64,000 bases of DNA from Bryoerythrophyllum caledonicum (GCA_963971425.1 OZ020514.1:18821406-18885405); one strand, 5' to 3'. Positions 1 to 11,721 are shown, counted from the stretch's first letter. Notes: a model not told the origin generated them from the letters alone. Numbers and translations: made by a program.

Positions 1-136
1 TGAAGTCTAATTCTCCAGATCTACTCATCGCAAGGAAGAAAATGAACCATTGTTTTGACCTTAGACGGAAAACAATTTTTCCTAAATTCAACATTTGAAG
101 AAAAAATTATATGGTTTTGAATTTCAAAAAGGGAGG

Positions 137-1686
137 GCGGGCACCTCACTCACCTCCAAAAACTTTTGCTATGACACTATATCAAATGTGAGATTCTCAA
201 TACTTGCAAGTAATATTATTTCAATTTGTATCGTTGATAAAAAGTTCTTGTCTTTAGTGAAAAATAGCATACCAACCCAAGTGAAACATTTTCACACGTT
301 GTCACTTATTGTCGGGCAAGTTACCAAAAAAACTTCTTCTTTTCCACATAAAACCTAGATATCTTTATATTTTTCACTTTCCTATTTTATCCACAACAAT
401 ATGTAGTGTATACCTTCTTAATTACCATAAGGATTATCAATCTAAAACATATTAAGTTCAAAAAAAAATTAAACTGCGAAACAACAAATTCTGAGCCTCC
501 ACTCCTTGCACAGTTGTTTTGAATTTGCTACACCGGTCCTCTACCTCTAAAAATTAGTGTGTAAGGAACTAATGTCATGTTCACAAGATCGTAACAGAAT
601 TAGACCTTGTGTGGTGAAAATTTTGACACCAAGTGAAGTCAAAGTCTACTGTTCCACTGAACGCAGGGAGGAAAACAAACCAATTGCATGACTTTAAATA
701 CTATAATCTTTCAATCCGTGCGGTCAAGGTTTATGAAATATTGAGAGTATCATACTTTGCAAGTCTTATTTGAGATTGTACGCTTAGGACTAAAAATCAA
801 AGTATTTGTTTCCTTCTTTGTTCATTGCACTAGAATCCAACAAGTTTGAAGTATTTTTGGTGTAAAACTGTCACAGTACGCTAGGGATTAAATTACTTTT
901 TCAAAGCAGTTTACATAAACTATTATTTATAATGTACAACCTATATTTCCTTATCAATTTCACTCCAAAAATTCTTCAAATTTGTAAAATCTAGTGCAAT
1001 AATGAAGGAAGGAAACAAAGATTTGTATATCTAATTCCAACCGTACGATCTCAATAAATTCTTAATAAATAACATGCTCATGAAATGTCAAGAACTTTCA
1101 GCGCACGTATTGGAAGATTACAGTGTTTGAAGTAGAAAAAATGGTTCATTTCCATCCCAACGTTTAGTGGATCAACGGACTTTGACCTCATTTGGTGTCC
1201 AGTTTTTACACTACACAAGGTCACGGCCATTAACATCATGGTATTTAGCATGATATTAATTATTGTACACATTTTGAAGAGGTAAAAAAGGGGTGTAGCA
1301 TGTTCAAAAATATAGTGCAAGGAGTGGAGGTTGGAAAAATGCCAATTCATGCCTTAATATTTTGGGAACAAAGTATGCTTTAGAATGAAAATTCCCACGG
1401 TCACTAAGAAGGTTTACACCACGTCTTGTAATAGAACTAATCATAGTGAAAATTATAAAGTGTCAAAGATATATGTAGAAAAAAATTGTGTTTTTCTTTA
1501 TCCTTGGCTGACTATTTGTGGCAATTTGTGAAAATATTTGACTGGGATTAAATGCATTTTTTCACTACAGACAATAAATGATAATGGACAATATAAAAGA
1601 AAATGTATACAACTTACTTGTGTTGAAAATCTCAAATATAGTAGTGTGTCCTAGTAAAAGTTTTTGGAGTTGCCGGAAGTGCCCGC
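137..1686. mobile_element. Fold-back (long terminal inverted repeat) element
   Basis: The left arm (about 137-840) is the diverged reverse complement of the right arm (about 1000-1686). Both ends begin GCGGGCAC when read inwards, followed by a shared CTCCAAAAACTTTT block. The inner arm parts share the segment around CGTACGATCTCAATAA and GATTACAGTGTTTGAAG. Only about 160 bp lie between the arms, and I see no coding capacity. Related inner-arm copies occur near 20520-20985, 53980-54260 and 59590-59700, and related outer-arm copies near 3485-3660 and 22900-23045, so this is a dispersed non-autonomous family. I could not find a convincing target-site duplication, so the exact ends are approximate. 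Confidence 0.65.
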
Positions 1687-1850
1687 AATGAATAAAAATT
1701 TACAAATGAAATATACTCTTTCATTGAAATCAAAATTCACTTGGAGTTATAAAGATATTTATCCACTTGAATTCTACTTGAATCCACATTCGTGAATATA
1801 TTCCGCTTGAATCCACATTAGTGAATATATTGCACTTGGTATTATTCGAA

Positions 1851-2740
1851 TGCTATCCATATATAATATTCACATAGTACTAGAGGAGTTACTTTTAAAA
1901 GTGGCATTCTTTTATTAAAAAAAATAAATGTTGCATTCTTTTATTTAGAAATTGACAAATTTACATTAATTCATACACATTCTTCTTCTCATTTGTCGAC
2001 TTAAATTCTGTAAATGAGTGTGTGTGTGTTATGTGTGAGTCTGTGTATGTATGTCTTAGACACACATTTAACTATGAATTGAATTTTAATAGTTCGTTTT
2101 TAAGAACGTGGTTTTAAAGATTTATTAATTTTAGTAATTTACAAAAACATTTGGAACTTTGAAATTTATGAAATTGCTATGTGGTGTATGATCAACTTAT
2201 TTGCTTGCATTTAAATTCCTCTCGATGTTACTTTTGCTTGCCAAGAAAAGGTAAGTGATTATAACATTTATATTTGATCATGGATTCCATGGGAAACCAA
2301 TGTTCGGCTTGTACATGTGAATTTATATATCTTCATATTTATATACATCTTTGTGGTAAAAATGTCAAAGTACATTTTCATTTTCATGCATGTATTTGCA
2401 AATGGAATATCATATTTGTGATCTTCAATAAAAGTCATAAGGGAACACAGTTTTATTATTTCTTGAATTATTTTGCACAGTTTTCTATTTGCAATCCTAG
2501 GGACAAATAATTTGATCACAATGCGCACCTTTAGGTTCCCATTTTCTTGTTCTACCCATGACTATACTTATATACATACATACATTTTAGTGCATAAGTA
2601 TAAATTATAGATTTTTATTAAACTGAAGTTGTATTTGCGTACTCTAAAGTATCAGAATTATCCATAAAATTACATTACAGTCATTAGCACTTTTAAAAGT
2701 AAGTTCTTAGTACTATGAGTATATTATTTATGGATAGCAC
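1851..2740. mobile_element. MITE-like element with about 53-bp terminal inverted repeats
   Basis: The sequence starting TGCTATCCATA at 1851 and running to about 1905 (including TAGTACTAGAGGAG and ACTTTTAAAAGTG) reappears as its reverse complement at 2688-2740, ending TATGGATAGCA. The roughly 780-bp interior is AT-rich. It has no convincing gene; two short open frames overlapping on opposite strands near 2270-2530 look fortuitous. The class of transposase that moved it is unknown. Confidence 0.6.
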
Positions 2741-3085
2741 TAATTTCTTTATTAAGTGAACAAAAGCATTTTAAAGTTTTGAATTCAATATTATTTAGAA
2801 TAATCAATTAGACCTAGATTGTACATTTTCCATCAATTCCTTTGGTGTTTTAAAGAATTTAAATCCACTCTGTAGGTTTTTTTTTTTATATGAAGGGTTT
2901 GTTTTTGCTGCAATAAAGTTTGATTTATTTCTCGTTTTTCAAGTACATTCGAATATTGATTTCTCCACTTGTTTTTTTTTTTACTTTACACTAGTTCTCT
3001 AAACGTGTTCAAAGTACTCCATATAGTTAGAAAATATGTTTTTGAACCTTAACATGCTATATCAATTTGGATTTCAATGAAACAA

Positions 3086-3451
3086 TACCGTAGATGAAGG
3101 GCACCTTCGATTATAATAATTCAGAAAAGGCATGCCAAATGATTTGGAAAATTATTTAGTGAAATGCCAAAATTGAAGAAAATAGTAATATACAAATCTT
3201 TGAACACAAAGGACATCAATGGAGAGTGGCTTGGAAAGCCTTGATTTTTGGAAGTGTGTGCAAAAGAGCTCCAAGTAAGGAGCTCGGGGTCTCAGGCTCA
3301 ATCCCCTAGGCTATCAAAATAGGCTAATTATAGTAATCTATGAACTCCAGCCAAAATCTTCTAGAACCTCTTTTAGAAAGCCGAATCCACTTTTTTAACT
3401 ATTATTAATTATTTGGCGTCCAAGTGTAGAAGGTGCCCTTGACCTACGGTA
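3086..3451. mobile_element. Short MITE-like element, 23-bp inverted ends
   Basis: TACCGTAG at 3086 begins a 23-bp end that recurs inverted at 3429-3451 with about two mismatches (shared block AAGGGCACCTTC). The 366-bp total length and lack of coding fit a miniature inverted-repeat transposable element. A TA is present at both outer edges and could be part of the repeat or a TA target duplication. Confidence 0.6.
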
Positions 3452-3661
3452 TATTCCATTTCTAAAAATTTGTTTATTTACGAGCACTTCCGGCAACTCC
3501 AAAAACTTTTGCTAGGCCACACTACTATATTTGAGATTTTCAACACTAGTAAGTTGTATACATTTTCTTTTATATTGTCCATAATCATTTATTGCTTGTA
3601 GCAAAAAGATGCATTTGAAGAACGGTAAAAGATTTTCACACATTGCCACAACTACACTAAA

Positions 3662-5402
3662 GATGGCTTTTAGTGTAATAGTACAAACTGTGTATTTACC
3701 TTGATACACTCTTTGTTAACAAGTTACCAAATACTATTAGCTCCCATTGTCATTAATATTATCTTTCAATCGTCCACCTATCCTAGTACCCGTTGTATTT
3801 GCCTCAATCATCCACCCACCACAATTTGTAACAAGTTGACAAATAGTGTTTGCCCCCAATCAACCGCCTATTGCCCGCCATGCATTTATTCTACCCGTCT
3901 TGTCCTCAACCTCATCTCCGTATCCTCCCATTTCCAACTATTCCAATTCACATGTCAGGCATTCCTTGAATTAAAAACATGAATATCTAATGAGAATTAA
4001 AAGTATATATGTATATTTTAGAAATGCATAGATGATTTGTGAATGAATGTTTCAAGAATATTTAATGTATATTTATATATTTAAGAAATGCATAGGTGAT
4101 TTGTGAATGAATGCTTCAAGAATATTTAATGAATAATTATATGTTAAAGAAAATGTATATGATTTGTGAATGAATGTTTCAATAATATTTAATGTATAAT
4201 TATATGTTAAAGAAAATATAGATGATTTTTGAATTAATGTTTTCAAGAATAATTAATGTATATTTCTAAATTTAATAGTGTAATAAAAGATTCTTGAATG
4301 AATGTTTCAAGAATATAATATGTATAATATGTATAATATGTATATTGAAATCTTTAAAGATTAAACAATAGTTGATGTATCTTTGTATCTCTTTAAGAAT
4401 ATTGAAATTAATATATACTAATATTTAAAGGATATTGGTTTATTTAAGGCACATTGCTATGTTTGAAGAATATTTACTATACAGTACATATGTATATTTA
4501 ACGAATACTTATTGTATATTATTATATTTAAAGATCATATAGAAAATACTTCAATAGCATTTCAAGAATATATTATGTATATTGAAATCTTTAACGATTC
4601 AAAAATAGTTAATGTATCTTTGTATCTATTTAAGGATATTGAAATAAATATATACTAATATGTAACGAAAATTGGTTTATTCAAGGTATATTGATATGTT
4701 TGACAAATATTTAATGTACATATATATATTTGACGCATACTTATTGAGTATTATTATATTTTAAGATCATTGAGAGAAAACTTCAATAGCATTTAGTAAA
4801 AATTTAGAGTTTCACATTTATTTTTCCTAAGAGGATTAAAATATCTAAATTAATGTATATTTGCAAAATTATAAAAGAATACTTAATGAATAGCTAATCG
4901 TTTTAAAATGTATATTTAATGAATATCTGATGAGTATGTAATGGAAACTTCTATTTTTATTAGATATTTATGTTGTTTTGTATTCCAATTTTCCTTTCTT
5001 TTCCCTCTTTTCTTCTAAATCAAAGTTCTAATTTTTTTAATCTAGTAGTTCTAGTTTCAGTTTTTCTCCACATGAACATTTTTTGTTGTCAATTTTTTGG
5101 GATTTTCCATTTGTTCCATATGTACGTTCTATTATTTTTAAACATTCCTTGTGCAATTTTTTTTCCTTTCTACATGCACTCAAAATCTTCTTTATTTTGA
5201 TGCTTTAAATGTACACATTGTAATTTTCTAGGTTACATACACTAAATGTAGACAAGTAAAAAACCTAATGTTGCACTACTTATAGAATTGACATTTACTA
5301 TAGTAGTTGACATTTAGTGTATAGTATTGTCACTACATCAATGGATAACTTTTAAATTTGTATATGGGTTTGCATTTGGTGTCCACTACACTAAAAGCCA
5401 TT
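3662..5402. mobile_element. Nested non-autonomous element, copy 1
   Basis: The left end reads GATGGCTTTTAGTGTA and the right end is its reverse complement, TACACTAAAAGCCAT. A second copy with the same ends lies at 21152-22456. Both contain the same left part (TTTGTTAACAAGTT, then TCAATCGTCCACCTA) and right part (GACATTTAGTGTA, TTGTCACTACA). The interior is AT-rich, tandemly repetitive and without a recognisable protein. Each copy interrupts a different repeat whose uninterrupted form exists elsewhere in the window, which supports real insertion. Confidence 0.65.
4020..4800. repeat. Tandem repeats inside the nested element
   Basis: About four units of roughly 63 bp start near 4033, 4097, 4160 and 4223, each with TGATTTGTGAATGAATG or a close variant. 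They are followed by a duplication of about 235 bp (near 4325-4560 and 4565-4795), whose copies share ATTGAAATCTTTAA and ACTTCAATAGCATTT. This is AT-rich satellite-like expansion with no coding signal. Confidence 0.65.
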
Positions 5403-5569
5403 GTTATTGTAGAGTGACAAAGAACCACCAAAAATTATATTTTTGCACATAAATTTGAGACATTATTTTGGACTTTATATTTTTCAATTACAAGACGTGG
5501 TGTAAAACTTTGGAAATAAAAAGTCCCCTTTGCAGTAAAAGTCCCTTTTGCTAAGTTTATTTTTTTTGG

Positions 5570-6425
5570 CTGCCCGTTGCCCGATGCTCCTGCCCGCTGC
5601 ACGCTGCCCGAAACGACATTTGGCGGAGCGGTGAACCACCGCGACTCCCTCACTTCTCTCCCCATTCTCTCTTCCTCTTCTCTTCTATCTTCTCCTCACA
5701 GCTCTTCTCTCTATCTATCAAACCTTTGTCTCTCAATCTCTTCTCTTTCAACCTCTCATTTAGTTTGTTTTTGCGCAACCTCCTCTCTATCAGTTTGTGT
5801 TAGGTCTACGTTGTGAGTTGAGAGGTGTGTGTGGTGAGGTTGGAGTTGTAGTTTCGTGTTGTGAGGTGTGTATTGTAGTTTCGTGTTGTGAGGTGTGTAT
5901 TGTAGTTTGTGTTGTGAGGTGCGAGGTGTGTATTAGGCGTGTGTGCGTTGTGCGGTCATAGTGTTGTTAGGTGAGTGTGTGTGTTTCGTATGTGTGTGAG
6001 TATTGTAAGGTGTGTGTGTGTTGTTAGGTTCTGTGTTCGTGAAGTTTAGTTCATTTTAGGATTTAGTTTAGTTTCGTTTTGGTTAGGGTTTCGATTAACC
6101 TTGTTTTCTTGCGAGGGGTTTGTAAATGTGATTGTTTAGTTGCGTTTAAGGTTAATTGTTTAGTGCGTTCAGGGTTTCATTTGTTAGAATGTCGGCACAT
6201 AGCATAGTGCAAGATTCTGGCAGGGTTTAGGGTTTCTACAACACATTGCAATTTTTGTGATAACATTGGAGTGTAGAGTTCCTTGAGTTTACATTTTGAA
6301 GGGTTTTGTGTTTCATTGTGCATATTTCTGTGTAGATTACTTTTGTGACATTACATTGTTCCATAAGTGCACTATGTGCAACTCTAAAGCTCAAACACAC
6401 AACAGACTCCCATTTCATTCGAAAG
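5570..6425 (+). promoter_or_regulatory. Probable promoter and 5' leader of the downstream gene
   Basis: A GC-richer block (5570-5650) is followed by a strongly CT-rich tract (about 5645-5770) and then a long TG-rich stretch (about 5810-6060) that leads into repeated TTAGGGTTT-like words (6085-6240). Plant transcription starts often sit in CT-rich patches, and AAACCCTA-type boxes are common in plant leaders. A possible splice donor, AAAG/GTAATA, lies at 6426 and could open a 5' intron holding the first palindrome cluster. No coding frame is convincing. Promoter identity is inferred from composition and position only. Confidence 0.35.
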
Positions 6426-6541
6426 GTAATAATTTTCATATCATGTGAGTTGCAATGCAGAAGTCTCAATTCAATCTCATCTAAATAATATAATCCATAA
6501 TTTATGAGGTTAGGGTTTCAGATTCAACAAGGATCACAATT

Positions 6542-7227
6542 TATTCTCGAGTCGAGGATACGAGATAGTCCGTTGGCTTACAGCTAATCCTCGAGTCGAG
6601 GATAAGAGTCAATATTTTAATTATAGTTTATCCTCGAATCGAGGATAAAAGTCAGTTAAATACAATTTAACATAAGGATATAGCTCAAATAATCCCTTCA
6701 TAGCAGTCCCACATATCCTCGAGCCGAGGATAAGTGTCAACCTTGTGCATACAACTCATTTAAGAATCTAGGGTAATTTGATCCATTCGAAAACTTACAA
6801 TAATTCTGTCATATTATACTTATGCATGATGTAATATAACAAAAAACACTTTTGTAACAGATTAAAGTATCCTCGAGTCGAGGATACTTATCAATCCAAT
6901 AGTTTCATGTCCATTCTAAAGTCAAGAATATACCCGTTACTATTAAAAAATCAGAATATACTAATTGATCTATAATAGATGCATGAAGTAAGTTGACGAG
7001 AATCTCATTCCCAAGAGTCCTTTGTATCCTCGAGTCGAGGATACAATCCAACCTCTGTCTATTTCACCAGGTATAATTCACGAAAATCAATATATTTGGT
7101 CTCCGTTATGATATAATATCTAAATTAACAACTTACAGAATGTCTTTATCCTCGAGTCAAGGATAAATGTGCGAAATGAACTTATTGAAGTTGGAAGCGA
7201 TTAATATCTATCCTCGAGTCGAGGATA
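6542..7227. repeat. Array of eight 19-bp palindromes, family 1
   Basis: Eight copies of TATCCTCGA-N-TCGAGGATA (9-bp arms around one base) start at 6542, 6586, 6629, 6714, 6868, 7025, 7147 and 7209. Those at 6629, 6868, 7025 and 7209 have perfect arms; the others carry one mismatch. Spacing is irregular (43-157 bp) and the spacers are unrelated AT-rich sequence, so this is neither a tandem array nor a CRISPR array. The last copy ends just before a strong 3' splice signal (pyrimidine-rich, ending CTACGCAG at 7274), which suggests that the cluster lies in a 5' intron. Confidence 0.9.
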
Positions 7228-8630
7228 ATGTTAGCGTTAACTTTCTTACTCGTTTTCCTAATATCTCTACGCAGCTCGCCATTCCCGATGGATCCCGTCG
7301 ACAACTACGACTACTCGGGGTCAACCTACTTCATCACGGAGTTCGAAAATCCCGTCGCCCTGTTGCCTTTCATCGACGACGTCGTCGAGAACTACGGGAA
7401 GCTGTGGTCGTTCAACCCCGACATCTTTTGATGGTCCCTCTTCATGTCGGAGAAGAACGTTCTTTCTTTCAAACTGAAAGAGGAAATTCCATATGTTCCA
7501 TTAAACAGAAATGAAAGAGTGACGTTCGTGGAGCAACGTCGACGCGATTACATCGTTCTCGGTATCAAGGCCGTGAACGATGTTGGGGAGGACCTTCCGC
7601 ACTTTCACTCTATTGTTGTAAAAGTGGGTGACACTTCTGGGCAGTTCGACTTCAACGAATTGCTTGAAGGTGCTGACAAATATGAGCAGAGGGCGTTGCG
7701 TGAAGCGTTTGAAAAATACAGTCCGTGGTCAAACGATGACGTTGAGAAGGTTAACAGGAGACTAGTACGTATTCACCAACTCCTGTAGAACTTTGAGGCC
7801 CGTCCGGTTCCGGTAGCTACCGGAAGAGCGCAACAGCCGGCGACGTTACCTCAAAAGTGGCGGATGCGACTCGAAGCACGAGTCGTGGTGCTCCACGGAG
7901 GGCTTCTGAGATGGCTTCGAATCTAGACGAACCGTCTAAACGGAAAAAGACTGCTACTGCCGGTGGGAGTTCGACCTCGACTGTTACGAGGGCTGCAACT
8001 CCGGTGAAATCGCGGAATGACCCCCAAGTAGACTTCGAGAAGATAACGGAGTCCCAAAGATTGTTCTGGGAGGAGTGCAAGTCTTGCTTCTCGTTCGAGT
8101 TCACATTCACCGTAAATATCGAACAGTGTGTGCCCGCCAAAGCACAGTTTGTGATTCGTGGGATGGAGGAGGGTATAGTCCGAAACTCCATGGACTTCCT
8201 GGTCCAACTTGGAGAAGTAAACCAGCGGCAAAAGATTTGCATTTGCCCAATCGATGACGCTAGAGAACCAATAACGCGGAAGCCCAATTCCTGGGACGAT
8301 ATCAAGAATGGGAAGTTCATGCTAATCAATGGACAACACAACGTCGAAGCTTCCAGAAGACTTCAACGTGTTGAACAATGCGGGGAGCAACGCAAACGGG
8401 ATCTTTGCCATTGGGATGCATATGTTGTGTGGACAACAGATCCTCTGAAGTTGTAGAGGATTTCAAAGTTCTACAACGACACCAACTACCTTGATCATGC
8501 CCAGCCTACGTGAAGGAATCAGATTTCAAGCTGCAGGAGAATTTGGCTCAACTCCGGTACACCCAGCTACCAACACGACGAGGGCGACTTGCGAATGAAT
8601 GGTGCCAACTTCGACCAAGAGAAGTACTTG

Positions 8631-8804
8631 GTAAGGTTCCAATTCCTTAAGTATCCTCGAGTCGAGGATTATCTTCCATGCCTTTTTGTGTACCCGCTAG
8701 TTGATTTGTTATATGCTACTTGTCAAAGTATCCTCGAGCCGAGGATACTCTTCCATGTGGTATCCATGATTACTTTTTCCAATGTTGTCTGTACTATGTT
8801 GCAG
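8631..8804 (+). other. Intron of the palindrome gene, with two palindromes
   Basis: The donor GTAAGG at 8631 and the acceptor TATGTTGCAG ending at 8804 bound 174 bp, a multiple of three, and the reading frame is the same on both sides. Two family-1 palindromes lie inside, at 8652-8670 (one mismatch) and 8729-8747 (one mismatch). Because 174 is divisible by three, the intron is also open in frame, but its composition is AT-rich and unlike the exons. Confidence 0.75.
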
Positions 8805-10127
8805 TTGTTTGCAAAGTTGATTGTCACGCGCTTCCAGAACATCAATCCCACGAGGGAAGGGAAGCAAGTGAACAAGTCATCGGACCTTACCAATGAGATT
8901 AAGGTCATCACTCTTCCAGATGACATTTTCAACCTCTGGGAAGGATTCCTCGATCAGCACAGCCGCGGAGACATCGTAAACCCCGACACAACTTGTCCAT
9001 ACAACGACGCTAGGGATTTCAAGCCTTCGCCAATCCACCGTGAGTTTTTTAAGAGGTTGGGTCATCTGTTTGACTAGGATTTAAGAGATTTGTTCACTTA
9101 CCTGGTTGACAGTGATCGCGGGCAAGGTTATCCAAAGGTCACGCTTTGTAGGACTGGCATGGTACATGGATTGTGCTACCACTAGGAGGAGTGGGCTGAT
9201 CCAAGGAAGAAGAAGCGCGTCGTCATGCAGGAGCTGGTGCACATCGACCCATCTTTATTATTTTTACTTCCAAATGGGTCGATCGACGACGCAATGTGGA
9301 AGGAGTGGAAGGAGAAACACCGTGTGTCTTCTGCTACTTACAACATGCTCCTCTGTCAACCCGACAAAGAGTTCTGGTCGATGAGGTTGACCAATGCAAG
9401 GAAGCTGAAACGAGCATCTCATCTGTTGGAGAAGTTCCCGAACGTTCTTCCGTTCTTCAAGAAATTTTTACATTTGAAGAACTTGTTCACCCCGCACGAT
9501 GGATATGTGAAACTTCGCGAGTTTAATGCAGAGAATCTGGAGTTTGGTGATTACTTCACCGCTCCAGATGATTCTAAGGAGTTTACACTGGGACTTCTCG
9601 ACCTCCGTGAGGTACCCGGCTAGCTGTCCAAGGACGACTCCCTGGACGAACCATACTTTGTAGACTTCATGAATGCCATGAATTTGCAAAAGAGTACCCC
9701 AAACATGAGCACTCCTCATGTTTGGATCTGGATCACCTCCTCTGCCAACCGCGCGTTGCAAGCTGCAAAGTTTGCCGAGAAGCGGATGGCCCGGTATTTG
9801 CCCGTCTCCTCGGCGTACCTTTCGTCAGCCAATGAGCGCCTGTATTACGGGACGTCTAGGGCTAAGGTTACGGATGTGAACCTACTCTTCCTAGTGAAGA
9901 AGAGTCATCCCCAGGCTTCCGTGCTCATCAACAAAGTGAGGCTGTTCTACTCTGCACCAGATATATTCATCTACAAAGAGAAGAATAAGTATCTGGAGGC
10001 AGAATTCTCCGTCCACGGCTCGGAATTACGGATGGAGTTTCACTTGGAGCTACTCTGGGACTTCTGCAATCGAAAGGAGAGGGTTTTCGGAATTTTTTGT
10101 GGTTCCAAATTTATGCTGTCCAATCTG

Positions 10128-10356
10128 GTACGCTCTCATTGAATCATTGTAGTCTATCCTCGAGTCGAGGATACACCTTACGGTATGCTGTCGTCTGTAA
10201 CATAGTAGTCTATCCTCGAGTCGAGGATAGACAGTTTTGTCTGATCATTAGTTTTAAAGTGGTTTATCCTCGAGTCGAGGATAGACAATTGATTTCATTT
10301 CAGAATTTATTTCCCATTATCCAATTTATAATCTTGATTTCTACTGTCTCATGCAG
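10128..10356 (+). other. Second intron of the palindrome gene, with three perfect palindromes
   Basis: The donor GTACGC at 10128 follows a codon boundary (CTG), and the acceptor CTCATGCAG ends at 10356. The 229-bp length moves the downstream frame, which then opens with MFGTSFYGLIDESFRLQ, so the splice is needed to keep the protein in phase. Three exact copies of the family-1 palindrome start at 10155, 10211 and 10265. Confidence 0.75.
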
Positions 10357-11544
10357 ATGTTTGGAACGTCGTTCTATGGACTCATTGATGAATCCTTCCG
10401 GCTTCAGTACAAGAATCAAATGCAACGCATTTTTCAGTTGGACATGAATGATTTCATCCACAAAGACTGTGCTTACCTTCAGCCTTTGCCTTCCAACGCT
10501 TGAAGTGCATTTACATCGACCGCTCAGGCTGCACCTCCGGAACGCGTTCCAAGGGCCCGAATATCGCCAAGGAGGGCTGAATGTGTTCGCCAACGTGCTC
10601 AACACTCTGCTGCTGGATCGTGGCAAGACTTCCTCGAGACCCAGAGAGCATCAGGTAGCGGTGCACCGACTCAGCAGCCTCCTCAGGATGACTCTCCCTT
10701 GCTCGTAAATCCATACGGGAGCAATGACGGCGTCGATCTTTCGATCCTTAGCTTGGATGATAGTGAGCCGTCATATCGATCTCGTACGAGATCGCCGCCT
10801 CGCGGACCTCTTGTGCTCGCGGACGAAGACCTTCCGGTGGATGGCAAAGCTGTTCATATGGAAGTTCAAGGCGGTCCTGACATATCTCCTTTGGTTGGTA
10901 CCGCCCCTACACCGGATGCTTCCGTCGCTAGTACCACCGCCGCAGCAGATGTTCCCGTCGCTCGTACCGTTGTAAAATATATCCCTGTCATCCTACTGTC
11001 CGACTCCACTGATGATGAAGGTGGAGATCGTCCCAATATATCTCAGAATGTGGGGGCACCGACCGTGGTGACAATGATAGTTACGATGGATGTAGAAGAC
11101 GCTTCCCTACCTGATGCCGCCTTCGTAGATGCAGCTGGGCATGCTCCGGCCCCTCGGCTGCCGGTGGGGGGCGCTTCTTTACTTGATGACGCCTTCGCAA
11201 ATGCAGTTGGGCATGCTCCGGCCCCTGGGCTGCCGGTGAAGTACGAACCCGGTGCTGACTTTTATGAGCACCTACGCAAGCAACACCTTCAGGAGCGGCA
11301 GGAGAGGCAGACAATCTTGGCACAGTTAAAGGCTGCCCAGAAGTCATAGGCTGGGATGGAATCTGCTTTCGAGAAGCAGCGGCCGGAGTCTGATAAAGAG
11401 AACGAGAGGATGGCGGCGTCAATCCGCGCGAAGATCCAAGCGCAGATGTTGGTGGAACTCAACCGACGTCTTGCTGAGCAAGCTCACATTTTGGTTCACA
11501 TCCCTGCTCCTCCATCCGGATCCATCGTGTCTCATCCCTCGACT

Positions 11545-11721
11545 TATCCTTGCACCGAGGATAACTCTGTGGCTGAGCCTCAGCCTCGTTCAACTGGATT
11601 GCAACCTTGCGCTTCATCTAACCCACTTGGAGAAGCCGCCGTTTTGGTTGAGGTGCCAATTCTGCTTGGGGATATTCCCTCTTCATCGTCCGGGCCTTCT
11701 GAGTACCCTCGACTGAGGATA
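11545..11721 (+). repeat. Two degenerate family-1 palindromes inside coding sequence
   Basis: TATCCTTGCACCGAGGATA at 11545-11563 is read as Y-P-C-T-E-D, and TACCCTCGACTGAGGATA at 11704-11721 begins Y-P-R-L. The intact palindrome read in this frame would give Y-P-R-V-E-D. The second copy is one base short (CTGAGG instead of CTCGAGG), exactly where the reading frame shifts from frame 1 to the frame that remains open to 11948. Restoring a 19-bp length would bring both halves into one frame. Confidence 0.65.

Larger units (their letters stand above)
3485..5520 (-). repeat. Fold-back family arm split by a nested insertion
   Basis: Positions 3485-3660 and 5403-5520 together match the right outer arm of the 137-1686 element in reverse complement. 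The shared landmarks are CTCCAAAAACTTTTGCTA, the block around GTTGTATACATTTTCTTTTA, GATTTTCACACATTGCCACAA, and then ACAAGACGTGGTGTAAA after the gap. The interval between them is the 3662-5402 element, so the arm is older than that insertion. Confidence 0.6.

Noticed and set aside
3260..3310. tRNA-like fold (AGCTCCAAGTAAGGAGCTC followed by a B-box-like GGCTCAATCCC)
   Set aside because: No acceptor stem or anticodon arm of the right length can be drawn, and the segment lies inside a 366-bp MITE-like element.
5577..5816. Open frame of 79 codons as a small protein gene
   Set aside because: It is Ser/Leu-rich because it overlaps a CT-rich leader-like tract; no start context, domain or codon signal supports it.
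6542..7227. Regularly recurring palindromic repeat that could be mistaken for a CRISPR array
   Set aside because: Spacers vary from about 24 to 140 bp, repeats are only 19 bp, copies also lie in introns and exons of one gene, and the sequence is a plant nuclear type.
7228..7274. ATG at 7228 with a hydrophobic peptide (MLALTFLLVFLISL) as a signal-peptide start
   Set aside because: The stretch ends in a pyrimidine-rich tract and CTACGCAG, a classic 3' splice site, and the ATG overlaps the end of a palindrome. An exon starting at 7275 with ATG 7288 is more likely.
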